From the NCBI GenBank assembly GCA_963797485.1, contig CAWCPF010000003.1, forward strand, positions 806,001 to 870,000: a stretch of 64,000 nt of DNA. The letters are read 5' to 3'. Every line of letters starts with the position of its first letter. The first letter of the stretch is position 1. Positions 48,010 to 59,089 of the stretch are shown in pieces. The position numbers were made by a program, and so were the translations under genes. Under the pieces are notes generated by a model. The model made no database searches, was not told the origin of the DNA, and worked only from the letters and a program-made list of their open reading frames with translations. The stretch is from CAWAND01 sp963797485. GTDB taxonomy: Bacteria > Chloroflexota > Anaerolineae > Anaerolineales > E44-bin32.

Positions 48010-49482
48010 GTGTCCAAAGTTAGACGGACGGGCTGGAGGCTCCTGGCGGCGGCGCTCATCGCCGCGGGCTGCGCGCCGGCAGCCTCCGTGTCCGTGACGA
48101 CGCCGGTCCCGTCGGCGGTCGCCCCGGCCGTGGACAGGACCCCACTGCCAACTCGAACGATCATCGCCCCGGGCACGCTGGTCGATTATGCGGCCCAGAC
48201 CGGGGACACTTTGCCGGCGCTGGCGGCGCACTTCAACACGAGCGTGAGCGAGATCCTGGCCGCCAACCCGGCCGTTCCATCCGCCGCCACAACATTGCCG
48301 GCCGGCTATCCCATGCAGATCCCGGCCTACAACATGCCTCTGACCGGCTCGCCTTTCAAGATCCTGCCCGATAGCGAGGTCGTGAACGGCCCGACGGCGG
48401 TGGGTTTCGACTTGCAGGCCGCGATCCAGGGTCATCCCGGCTTCCTGGCCGGCCTGTCGGATTACGCCTTCGGACACCAGGCCAGCGCCTGGGAAACGGT
48501 GGAGACAGTCGCCAAGAACTACTCCATCAACCCGAGGCTCCTGCTCGGAATCCTGGAGCACCGCACGCACGCCCTCACCCTGCCCTTGGCGTCCGGCGAC
48601 GGCGCCACGTATCCGCTCGGGCTGCGTGACCCTATGGAGAAGGGCCTGTACCGCCAGCTCAACTGGGCCGCCGAGCGGCTCAACAACGGCTACTACGGCT
48701 GGCGCGACGGCAGTCTGCACGAGTTCGAGACCAAGGACGGCTATCTGGTGCGCCCGGATCCTTGGCAAAACGCCGGGACCGTGGCGGTGCTCCACCTGTA
48801 TGCGACGCTGGACAATTTCCAGGACTTCCAGCGCGACACCGGCTCTGACGGGCTGTACGCGACGTTGACGGCCCTGTGGGGAGACCCGTTTGCGCTGGCG
48901 GAGGACATCATCCCACCCAATCTGTCCCAGCCACGCCTGGCGCTGCCATTTCTGCCCAACCGGGTGTGGGATTTCACGGGCGGCCCGCACCCGACCTGGG
49001 GCGAAAGCCTGCCGTTTGGCGCCCTCGATTTCGCCCCGCCGGCGGCCGAGGGCGGCTGCGCAGCTTCCACGGAGTGGGTGGCCGCGCCGGCGGATGGTGT
49101 CATCACGCGCAGCGGCGATGCCCTGGTCGTACTCGATCTGGACGGGGATGGCGATGACCGCACGGGCTGGGTGGTCATCTTCTTCCACATGGCCACCAAC
49201 GATCGCATCGCTGCCGGCACCCCGGTCAAACAAGGCGACCACCTCGGGCACCCATCCTGCGAGGGCGGCCGCGCCACCGGTACACACGTGCACGTCGCAC
49301 GGCGCTACAACGGGGAATGGATCCCGGCCAGCGGGGTGCTGGCCTTCAATTTGGACGGCTGGGAAGCCCATGCCGGCGGCGTGGCCTATCAAGGCAGCCT
49401 GACCAAAGCCTCCAACCAGATCCAAGCCTGCACCTGCACCAGCAGCTCCAACCGCATCCTCTACACGCTCCCCGGGCAGTAG
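48010..49482 (+). CDS. LysM/M23 lipoprotein endopeptidase, paralogue 3
   Basis: A 490-residue third paralogue: lipobox LIAAGC, a shorter linker, LysM (DYAAQTGDTLPALAAHFNT to YPMQIPAY), the middle domain (LPDSEVVNGPTAVGFDL, SINPRLLLGILEHRTH), and the M23 domain (GGPHPTW with ALDFAPP, VIFFHMATND, GTHVHVARRYNG). All zinc-ligand positions are kept. The start is GTG 48010, with TTG 48007 possible. A GC-rich 86-bp gap separates it from paralogue 2, so it may have its own promoter, though none is obvious. Confidence 0.8.
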   Translation: MSKVRRTGWRLLAAALIAAGCAPAASVSVTTPVPSAVAPAVDRTPLPTRTIIAPGTLVDYAAQTGDTLPALAAHFNTSVSEILAANPAVPSAATTLPAGYPMQIPAYNMPLTGSPFKILPDSEVVNGPTAVGFDLQAAIQGHPGFLAGLSDYAFGHQASAWETVETVAKNYSINPRLLLGILEHRTHALTLPLASGDGATYPLGLRDPMEKGLYRQLNWAAERLNNGYYGWRDGSLHEFETKDGYLVRPDPWQNAGTVAVLHLYATLDNFQDFQRDTGSDGLYATLTALWGDPFALAEDIIPPNLSQPRLALPFLPNRVWDFTGGPHPTWGESLPFGALDFAPPAAEGGCAASTEWVAAPADGVITRSGDALVVLDLDGDGDDRTGWVVIFFHMATNDRIAAGTPVKQGDHLGHPSCEGGRATGTHVHVARRYNGEWIPASGVLAFNLDGWEAHAGGVAYQGSLTKASNQIQACTCTSSSNRILYTLPGQ

Positions 49483-49508
49483 CCCGGCCCCAAAACGCGC
49501 GCGGGAAT

Positions 49509-49524
49509 AGTGAAGAAATTCACA
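49509..49524. repeat. Dispersed palindrome, copy 6 (AGTGA-AGAAAT-TCACA)
   Basis: One mismatch from consensus. It lies between the stop codons of two convergent genes (LysM/M23 paralogue 3 and the topoisomerase), where no promoter is expected. Confidence 0.65.
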
Positions 49525-49544
49525 AGCCTGCCAGCCTCAGCCGG

Positions 49545-52164
49545 CTACTTGATCGGCTTCTTGGCCTTGCCGCGACCCGATGGGCGCGAGGTCGATTTCT
49601 TGGCCGGGCCCGGCCGCCGGGAGGCGCGTTTGGGACCGGCCGATGGCTTCGGTTTGCCTGGCCGGGCGCGTTTCGAGGCGCGCCCCGGCGTGGGGTGGGA
49701 GGCTGAAGCCGCTGACGGCCGTGGCGCGCCACGGGGCTGAATGGCGATCAGCTGCACAACCTGGTCACGGTTGCCTGGATCGACCAGCGGCCTGCCGGGG
49801 GCCGGGCGCCCGAGCGACTTAGCATCCCCCAGGCGCACCGCCCGGCCGGCGCCACGGCTCAGCAGGGCCATGGCCCGATCGCTGGCCTCACCCTGGACGG
49901 CGCCGACGATCTTGGCCGACTCGCCGGACTTCCAGACCAGGACGCCTTTCCCGTAGCGGCCCTGGACCGGGAAGTGTTCGATGGGGGTGCGCTTGGCCCG
50001 CCCATCGGCAGCCATGATTAAGAGCTGCGTCCCCGGCCGCACCACTTCGGCGCTCACGACGCGTGAACCTTTCGGCCTCCAGCCGCATCCCCATCACCCC
50101 GGCGGCGGACAGACCCATTGGTCGGATGTCCGCCTCGGTGAAGCGAATGGCCAGGCCGGCGCTGCTGACGAGCAGAATCTCGTCCTGGCCGCTGGTGGCC
50201 AAGGCGCGCAGCAGCGCATCGCCTCGCCCGATGCTGATGGCTTGGAACGCCTGCGCCGACGGGCCCGGCAGGGCCTTGAATTCGGATTTCTTCAGCATGC
50301 CGTTGGCGGTGGCAAAGAGCACCATGCCCGCTTGATGGGTTTGGGCCGTGACCGGGTCGATGGACAGGCCGCCGACCACCTCCTCGCCCTCCGGCACGGA
50401 CGTGAGGCCCCGCAGGGGAACGCCGCCGCCGGCGTCTTCGGTTTCAGGGATGGTGTGGACAGCCAGGGCCATCCCCGATCCTTGCGCGGTGAACAGATAA
50501 AGCACGTCGCGCGCGTTGGCGCCCAGGACCAACCGGGGGGCGCTGCGGCCTGTCAGGCGCGGCAGCCGCGCCGTGGGCGTGCGCGAGATCAGGCGGTCGG
50601 CGGTGATCTGGATCCAGGTGTCTTTGGACGGCGCCAAATCCGAGGCCGTGAGGGGCGCTGCCTTGCGGCCGGAGGAGCTGGTGTCGGCGATCTGCGTGCG
50701 CCGGCGATCGCCGTACCGCTCTTTGACCGCCTGGAGCTCGGCGGCCACGGCCGAGCGCATCTTCTTCTCCGACGCCAGCAAGGTCTCGAGTTCGGCGATG
50801 GCGCGGGCCACGTCCTTGGCCTCCTGCTCGATCTTCTTGCGCTCAAGGCTGGCCAGGCGGCGAAGCGGCATGTCCAGGATGGCGCGGGCCTGCGTTTCCG
50901 ACAGCTTGAAGCGCTTCTGCAGCCGCGCCCCCGCCTGGTCAGCATCCTTTGATTGACGGATGATCTCGATCACCTCGTCGAGATGGGCGAGGGCGGTGGT
51001 CAGGCCCGCAAGGATGTGAGCCCGTTCCTGAGCGCGCGCCAGGTCATGCTGGCTCCGGCGCCGGACTATTTCGAGGCGATGCTCGAGATAGACCTTGAGG
51101 GCCTGTTTGAGCGATAGCAGGCGGGGTTCGCCGTCGACCAGGGCCAGCATTATCAAGCTGAAGGTCCCCTGCATCGGGGTTCGTTGGAAAAGCTGCCGCA
51201 AGACGTCTTCGGGATCGGCGTTCTTCGAAAGCTCGATGACGATGCGCATCCCCTGCCGGTCGGATTCATCCCGCAAATCCGAGAGCCCTGCCAGGCGCCC
51301 TTCTCGGGCCAGCTCGGCGATGCGTTCGATCAGATTGGCCTTGTTGGTTTGATATGGCAGTTCGGTGACAATGATGCGCGATCGGCCTCTCCCCATGGCT
51401 TCGAAATGCGCCCGGGCCCGCAGGGTGATCTTGCCGCGCCCGGTGGCGTACGCGGCCAGCAGGCCCTCCCCCTCGTGATGGCTGTGCAGCATGATGCCGC
51501 CGGTGGGGAAATCCGGACCCGGGATGTGGCGCATCAGATCATCCAGGGTGATACGGTCCTGGTGCTCCCAGCGCTCGAGCATGAGCGTGAGGGCGTCGAC
51601 CACCTCGCCCAGGTTGTGCGGCGGGATGGATGTGGACATGCCCACGGCAATGCCAGTGGCTCCATTGACCAGCAGATTGGGCACGGCTGAGGGCAGCACC
51701 TGGGGCTCGCGCAGCGAGCCGTCGAAATTGTCCTCGAAGCCGACCGTGTCCTTATCGATGTCCGCCAGCATGTCGGCGGCCGGGGCTGCCAGCCGCACTT
51801 CGGTGTAGCGCATAGCCGCCGGGGGGTCGCCATCCACCGAGCCGAAGTTGCCTTGACCTTCGACCAGGGGGTAACGCATCGAGAAATCCTGCGCCATGCG
51901 GGCCATGGCGTCGTAGACGGCCATGTCGCCGTGAGGATGGTATTTGCCCAGCACCTCTCCGACGACGCGGGCCGATTTTCGAAACGGCGTGTCCGGCCGG
52001 ATACCCATCACGTGCATGGCGTGCAGGATTTGGCGATGGACCGGCTTGAGTCCGTCGCGGGCATCCGGCAAAGCCCGGGCGACAATCACACTCATGGCGT
52101 AGTCGAGATAGGACTGCTGCATCTCGTGATCGATGTCGATGCGGCGGACCAGGCCTACTTCCAT
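49545..52164 (-). CDS. Type IIA topoisomerase subunit A (GyrA/ParC), one apparent frameshift
   Basis: The DNA-cleaving subunit of gyrase or topoisomerase IV, about 873 residues. SYLDYAMSVIVARALPDARD and DGLKPVHRQILHAM open the breakage-reunion domain, the catalytic Tyr is about residue 121 in AAMRYTEVRL, and NLLVNGATGIAVGMSTSIPP and FQRTPMQGTFSL follow. A beta-pinwheel C-terminus comes next, with no recognisable GyrA box (Q-R-R-G-G-K-G), so ParC-like activity is possible; gyrB/parE is not in the window. Frame is lost near 50060. The protein ends in a basic Pro/Lys/Arg-rich tail of about 60 residues. GAGGTGA precedes the ATG. Confidence 0.9.
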
Positions 52165-52519
52165 AAATTCACCTCAATGGGGCGGGGATCAAGCGCGGCG
52201 GGTGCCCAGTCGGCTTAACTGGGATGGACCTGCATCTGCGTACCGATACGGCAGCCAGCCCTGCGGAATCAGCCTGACTGGGTCCGAGCGCCGGCGGTAT
52301 CATAAGGGCTGGCAAGGGGCACGTCAAACCAGTCGGTCCCTGCGGCCGCAACCGGGATGGGACGCATGCCTTCGCGTACGCGGGCCAGCGGCCTAAGGCG
52401 CGTGTCCACTGCCGGACAGGCTGCGATCCTGGAAGTGGTAGGAGCACGACCGTTCGTGCCACGCCACCCGCGTGCAGGAGGCCTAGAGCACCCCGAACCT
52501 TGCGCCCTCCAGACGGCTG

Positions 52520-52528
52520 TGCTAGAAT
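52520..52528 (+). promoter_or_regulatory. Extended -10 promoter of the nusA operon
   Basis: TGCTAGAAT matches the extended -10 form TGnTATAAT with one mismatch. It would start a leader of about 110 nt before nusA. Confidence 0.5.
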
Positions 52529-52574
52529 TCCGGTGTTCTTACGGTGGGAGTATCTAGTTTGAGCGGTTGCGGCG

Positions 52575-52597
52575 AAAAGTGGGTCTCCCCCACTTTT
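52575..52597 (+). terminator. Attenuator-like hairpin in the nusA leader
   Basis: AAAAGTGGG and CCCACTTTT pair perfectly around a TCTCC loop, and the stem ends in TTTTCTT. A second GC-rich stem-loop (GCGCCCC-GT-GGGGC) lies just downstream. Similar hairpins precede rimP-nusA operons in many bacteria, where they act as leader terminators; here nusA itself comes next. Confidence 0.6.
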
Positions 52598-52646
52598 CTT
52601 CATATATGCGGCGCCCCGTGGGGCCCGCCGAGGGACCTCCAGAACG

Positions 52647-54603
52647 ATGAAAAGCGAGTTCAAGTTAGCCATCAATGAAATCACGGAGCGTTTCGGCCTG
52701 TCGAGCGAGACCGTCATGGAGGCACTCGAAGCCGCCATGGTGTCTGCCTACCGGCGGGCGGCCAACGCCTCCAGCGCCCAGGGGGTGGAGGCCAAGCTCG
52801 ACCTCGACACGGGCGGCGTAGAGATCCTGGCCGAGAAGGAAGTCGTGGACTCGGTCGAGAATCCGCAGACCGAGGTGGCGCTGATCGACGCCCGCCAGGT
52901 CGCGCCTGCCGCTGAGCCGGGCGACATGGTGATGGTCGAATTCCACCCCGCAAGACTTCGGGCGCGTGGCGGCCCAGACGGCCAAGCAGGTCATTTTGCA
53001 GCGCCTGCGCGAGGCCGAACGTGAGGCCCAGTACGCCGAATTCGCCGAACGCGAAGGCGAGATGGTCCATGGCACGGTGCACTCCATCACGCCCCAGGCG
53101 GTCACCATCGGCCTGGGCCGGGCAGAGGCCATCCTGCCGCGCAACCAGCAGATCCCTGGTGAACATTTCCGCGTCCGCGACCGGGTGCGGGTGTACGTCC
53201 TGGAGGTCCGCAAGTCATCGCGCGGGCCGGTGATCATTGTCTCCCGAACCCACCCCAACATGCTCCGGCGCCTGCTCGAAATGGAAGTGCCCGAGATCAA
53301 CCAGGGCATGGTGGAGATCAAAGCCATCGCCCGGGAGGCCGGCAAGCGCGCCAAGGTGGCCGTTGCGGCCATGGCCGATGGGGTCGATCCGGTGGGCGCG
53401 TGCGTGGGGCTGCGCGGGGTGCGCATCCAGTCGATCGTGCGCGATCTGAACGACGAGAAGATCGACGTCATCGAGTGGAATGCTGACCCGGCCACTTTTA
53501 TCGCCAAAGCGCTGAGCCCGGCGCGGGTGTCGGGAGTCTATCTGGATGAGGATCCCGACCATGGCAAGACTGCCATGGTGGTCGTCCCCGAAGACCAGCT
53601 CAGCCTGGCCATCGGGCACGCCGGAGTGAATGCCCGGTTGGGGGCGCGGCTGACAGGCTGGCGGATCGATATCAAGAGCCTGCCTGAAGCCGCCAGTGAA
53701 TCTCTGAATCTGCTCCAGTCCGACGAAACTTACGCCGAGATGGGCGCCAAAGAGACCGACACCATGGTCAAGGTCGAGTCCATCATGGCCAAAAAGGCCG
53801 AGGGCCGGCCGATCGCGCCCGAGGATTATCAGATCCTCAACGGCTTTGTGGACCGTGTTCAGGGCGAGGGCCAGGCGCGCCGGAATGCCAAACGCCAAGC
53901 CTACGTGGAAGCGTTGGCCGAAGTGCGGGCCGATATCCCCGCCGGCGCGTATTTCACCGGTCTGGCTGACAGCGGACTGTCCACGCGCGTGATCAATCTG
54001 CTCACCGAGGGCGGCTTCAAGACCGCCGGGCAGGTGCTCGAGCAACTGGCCATAGACGAAAAAGCCATCCGGAAACTCCCGGGGGTGGGCCCCAAAGCCA
54101 TCGAGGAGATTCGGGACACGCTGAAGGGCCGCACCTACGAGGTGCCGCCTGAGCCGGTTGTGGCCGAAGCCGAAGCCCCGGCTGAGGGCGCCGTGACCGA
54201 AGCTGTGGAGGTTGAGGCGCTGCCCACCGCGGAGACGGCGGTCGAAGCCTCGGCTGTCCAGGCCGAGGTGCTGGGCGAGCCCGCCGCCGGAGCCGAGGCG
54301 CTGCCGGCAGCTGAGGGCGAAGCTGCAGCCCCGACCGGGATCGAGGGTGAGGAGAAGGTGGTCGACATCGAGAAGGTCTTCGAGGAACTCCAGAAATCCC
54401 TGGTCACCGGCGCAGCCATTCCGGCCGGTGCGGAGATTGAAGACCTCGACGACGAAGACGACGACGACAACTCGCAGGACAAGGAAAAGAACAAGGCCCG
54501 CCGCCGGGTGGTCGAGTTCGATCCGGAGACGGGAGAAGTTGTCGTGCGCCGGCGCCACAAGGGAGGTCGCGGGACGGATGAGTGGGAGGAAGGGGGCTTT
54601 TGA
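52647..54603 (+). CDS. nusA: Transcription factor NusA with a long acidic C-terminus, one apparent frameshift
   Basis: Binds RNA polymerase and controls pausing, termination and antitermination. Order of domains: N-terminal domain (NEITERFGLSSETVMEALEA), S1 domain (GEMVHGTVHSITPQAVTIGL), KH1/KH2 (GACVGLRGVRIQSIVRDLN, LAIGHAGVNARLGARLTGW), then a helix-hairpin-helix (IRKLPGVGPKAIEEIRDTL). About 170 extra residues follow, rich in Ala/Glu/Asp with DDEDDDD and a basic end. Total about 650 residues, against 350-500 usually. Frame is lost near 52945, where an extra C in CCCC breaks HPQDFGRVAAQTAK. It leads the translation operon. Confidence 0.92.
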
Positions 54604-54648
54604 ACCGCTTAGGCGGTTGAGTTGAGCCCGACATGAGCGCTCGCCGAC

Positions 54649-54930
54649 GTGACCCCTAAACCCGTGCGCCGCCGGCGCGTCCCACAGCGAACGTGTGTGG
54701 GCTGCCGACAGACCCTGGACAAGCGGTCCTTGGTCCGGATCGTGCGCACGGAGGCCGGCCCGCAAGTAGATCCGACCGGTAAGGCTCCGGGCCGAGGCGC
54801 CTATGTGCACGATCAACGGTCGTGCTGGGAGCTGGCCCTGAAGAGCGGGCTGGCACGAGCCCTCAAGACCGAGCTCACTCCGGCCGACCGCCAACGTCTG
54901 ATGGCCTGGCTCGAGGCGGGAGAGGCGTAG
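54649..54930 (+). CDS. rnpM: YlxR/RnpM RNA-binding protein
   Basis: A 93-residue basic protein of the DUF448 family: RTCVGCRQTLDKRSLVRIVR, VDPTGKAPGRGAYVHDQRSC and a C-terminal helix. RnpM of Bacillus binds and modulates RNase P; the position between nusA and infB is the standard one. The GTG at 54649 gives the usual short basic N-terminus (TPKPVRRRRVPQRT). Confidence 0.88.
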   Translation: MTPKPVRRRRVPQRTCVGCRQTLDKRSLVRIVRTEAGPQVDPTGKAPGRGAYVHDQRSCWELALKSGLARALKTELTPADRQRLMAWLEAGEA

Positions 54931-54965
54931 GGCCGTGGGCAGGCCTCGGGGAGCGGTGCAACAGT

Positions 54966-54983
54966 TTGTGATAGATTTCACAA
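54966..54983. repeat. Dispersed palindrome, copy 7 (TTGTGA-TAGATT-TCACAA at 12 of 12 arm positions)
   Basis: A perfect consensus match inside the operon, 36 bp after the rnpM stop and 76 bp before infB. If it is an activator site, a TCTAGT about 31 bp downstream could serve as a -10 for an internal infB promoter. Confidence 0.75.
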
Positions 54984-55058
54984 GGTGGGCAATGCAAGCC
55001 TTCTAGTTCGACCGACCGGAGCTCGACGCGGCCGGCGGGCAGAGGCCGGAGGTGCGTC

Positions 55059-56853
<1,795 letters not shown>

Positions 56854-56862
56854 GGTCGGCCG

Positions 56863-57235
56863 ATGGTTAACCATGCCCGCGCGCAGCGCATTGCCCAGCG
56901 CATTCAAGAAGAACTGGCCGATCTGCTCACGCGTGAGGCCGGGGACCCGCGCCTGGCGTTGATCACCGTGACCGGCGTGGACGTCGATCGCGAGCTGGCC
57001 TTCGCCACCATCTATGTGTCGGCGCTGGACACCTCCGACAGGCAGGACGAGATCCTGCAGGCTCTGGTCCGGGCGCGGCGGATTCTTTCGCAGTGCCCTG
57101 GCGACCCGGATCAAGCTGCGGACCTTTCCGCAGCTGCGCTTCCGATGGGACAACACGCCGGCGCGCGGCGCTCGCATCGAGGATCTGCTTCGGGAGATCC
57201 ACGCGCCTGAAGACGACCCGGGTGACGCCGAGTGA
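56863..57235 (+). CDS. rbfA: Ribosome-binding factor A, one apparent frameshift
   Basis: A small KH-fold protein that matures the 16S rRNA 5' end. RAQRIAQRIQEELADLLTRE and LALITVTGVDVDRELAFATIYVS form the N-terminal half. After a one-base shift near 57078 the frame continues FFRSALATRIKLRTFPQLRF and a short acidic end. The join reproduces the family's LRxxLAxxLxLRxxPxLxF pattern. Total about 123 residues. Its TGA overlaps the GTG of nrnA. Confidence 0.88.
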
Positions 57236-58194
57236 CTGATTCTGCGCCCGACTTGCGGCAGCGGATGGCAGCGGCCGAGCGCCCGGCCGTGGTCTCGCAC
57301 ATCCGTCCGGATGGAGACGCCGTCGGCTCGCTCCTGGCGGTGAGCGAATCGCTGCGCGCCGCGGGCCGGGCCGTCACAGCCGTGCTCAACGGCGGCGTCC
57401 CGGGATCACTCAAATTCCTGCCGGGTGCCGAGCTTGTCCAAAATGCCCTGCCGACAGAGTGTGACCTGCTGATCTGCGTGGACTGCTCTGACCTGGACCG
57501 AACCGGGTTTGAGCCCGGCCAGCTCCCGCGCCCGGTGGATGTGAACATCGACCACCACCCCACCAACACGAAGTTTGGCGCTTTCAACCTGGTCGAACCG
57601 GAAGCCGCCGCCACCACCCAAATTCTGTACACGTGGCTCCCGGCGGTGGACTTGCCGCTGACCCCCGGTGTGATTGCCAGCCTCATGACGGGTTTGGTGA
57701 CCGACACGATCGGCTTTCGCACCTCCAGCGTCACGCCCGCGTGCCTGCGCGCTGCCGCCGGCCTGCTCGAAGCCGGGGCACCGCTGAGCGAGATCTACGA
57801 GCACACGCTCACCAGCACCAGCTTCGCCGCCGCCCGCTACTGGGGCGCCGGTCTGTCCCGGCTGTCACGCCAAGACGGCCTGGTGTGGGCCAGCCTCACT
57901 CTGGACGACCGCCGCCAGGTCGGCTATTCTGGCTCGGACGACGCTGACCTGGTCAACGTGCTGACCACCATTGAAGACGCCCAGGTCGTGGTCGTCTTCG
58001 TGGAGCAGCCGGGCGGCCAGGTCAAGATCAGCTGGCGCTCGCGCCCGGGACTGGACGTCTCGAAGCTGGCGGTGCAGTTCGGGGGCGGGGGACATGAACT
58101 GGCCGCCGGGGCCCAGGTGGACGGCGGGCTCGACCAGGCGCAGGCGCGTGTGCTCGAGGCCACCCGCCATTCCATGCAGCCTGCATCATCCTAG
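57232..58194 (+). CDS. nrnA: DHH/DHHA1 phosphoesterase (NrnA-like)
   Basis: A 320-residue bifunctional oligoribonuclease and 3'-phosphoadenosine 5'-phosphate phosphatase candidate. Metal-binding motifs: SHIRPDGDAVGS, CVDCSDLDR, IDHHPTN and MTGLVTDTIGFRT. The DHHA1 domain ends in QFGGGGHELAAGA. It degrades short RNAs left after mRNA decay and commonly sits between rbfA and truB, as here. The GTG start overlaps the rbfA stop by 4 bp. Confidence 0.9.
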   Translation: MTDSAPDLRQRMAAAERPAVVSHIRPDGDAVGSLLAVSESLRAAGRAVTAVLNGGVPGSLKFLPGAELVQNALPTECDLLICVDCSDLDRTGFEPGQLPRPVDVNIDHHPTNTKFGAFNLVEPEAAATTQILYTWLPAVDLPLTPGVIASLMTGLVTDTIGFRTSSVTPACLRAAAGLLEAGAPLSEIYEHTLTSTSFAAARYWGAGLSRLSRQDGLVWASLTLDDRRQVGYSGSDDADLVNVLTTIEDAQVVVVFVEQPGGQVKISWRSRPGLDVSKLAVQFGGGGHELAAGAQVDGGLDQAQARVLEATRHSMQPASS

Positions 58195-58207
58195 TGAGGA
58201 CAAGGAC

Positions 58208-59083
58208 TTGGACTTCGGCTTGCTGATCGTCGACAAACCTGTGGGCCCAACATCTCACAGCGTGGTGAATGTGGTCCGGCGAGGCACCGGTGTGCGCAAG
58301 GTCGGTCATGCCGGCACGCTCGACCCGCGCGCCTCGGGGGTCCTTGTGCTGTGCCTGGGCGCGGCCACGCGCCTGAGCGAGTACTTGTCGGCCAGCCGCA
58401 AGGGCTACCAGGCCGTGGTGCGCTTCGGCCAGGCGACTGACACCTACGATGCCGACGGTCAGGTGGTGCTCGACACCGGCCGCACTCCCAGCCGGGAGGA
58501 AATCGAGGCCTGTTTGGGCGGTTTTGAGGGCGACCAGGTCCAGGTGCCCCCCGCCTACAGCGCCATCAAGCTCCAGGGCCGACGGGCGTACGAGCTGGCC
58601 CGGGCGGGGGAAGACGTCGAGCTCGCGCCGCGCCAGGTGATCATTTACTCGATCCGCATCCTGGGGTACCAGCCTCCGGATCTGGCTCTCGAAGTCGATT
58701 GTTCGGCCGGCACCTACATCCGGTCGCTGGCGCAGGACCTGGGTGAGCGGCTGGGAACCGGCGCCCACCTGGTGGCCCTGCGGCGAATCCGCTCGGGCAG
58801 CTTCGGTTTGCAGGACGCCGTACCTATGACGGACCTCGAGGCGGCCTTCAAACGCGGTGGCTGGGAGCAGTACGTACGCCCGGCGGCGGATGCCCTGCCT
58901 GAGCTGCCCATGGTTCGCATCGACGCCGACGCGCTCGAGCTGGTCCGCAACGGCCGGCCCCTACCGGCCAATGCCGCCGAGGGCATGGCGCGGGGCGTCG
59001 ACCCCGAAGGCAACCTGGTGGCCATCCTCGAGGCGGCGCCCGGGGCCGACACGTGGCAGCCTCGCAAGGTCTTCATCCGCTAA
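58208..59083 (+). CDS. truB: tRNA pseudouridine-55 synthase
   Basis: Makes the conserved pseudouridine in the T-loop of tRNAs. GLLIVDKPVGPTSHSVVNVV, GHAGTLDPRASGVLVLCLG (catalytic Asp about residue 39), QVPPAYSAIKLQGRRAYELA and CSAGTYIRSLAQDLG are family signatures. A C-terminal PUA-like region (RNGRPLPANAAEG, NLVAILEA) completes 291 residues. The TTG at 58208 is inferred as the start because it sits directly before conserved sequence and GTGAGGACAAGG lies upstream. Confidence 0.93.
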   Translation: MDFGLLIVDKPVGPTSHSVVNVVRRGTGVRKVGHAGTLDPRASGVLVLCLGAATRLSEYLSASRKGYQAVVRFGQATDTYDADGQVVLDTGRTPSREEIEACLGGFEGDQVQVPPAYSAIKLQGRRAYELARAGEDVELAPRQVIIYSIRILGYQPPDLALEVDCSAGTYIRSLAQDLGERLGTGAHLVALRRIRSGSFGLQDAVPMTDLEAAFKRGGWEQYVRPAADALPELPMVRIDADALELVRNGRPLPANAAEGMARGVDPEGNLVAILEAAPGADTWQPRKVFIR

Positions 59084-59089
59084 CGCCGC

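Larger units (their letters stand above)
52165..52646. other. Divergent intergenic region between topoisomerase and nusA
   Basis: About 480 bp with no supportable coding sequence and no trace of rimP, the usual first gene of this operon. The left two-thirds holds nothing I can identify. The right end carries an extended -10 element and two hairpins forming the nusA leader. Confidence 0.6.

Noticed and set aside
47842..49425. 527-codon minus-strand frame across LysM/M23 paralogue 3
   Set aside because: Antisense shadow with His/Val/Gly-rich low-information sequence; the plus strand has a signal peptide and zinc ligands.
52169..52738. 189-codon minus-strand frame covering the nusA leader
   Set aside because: It overlaps the nusA start and the attenuator hairpin, has an unusual composition, and lacks a ribosome site.
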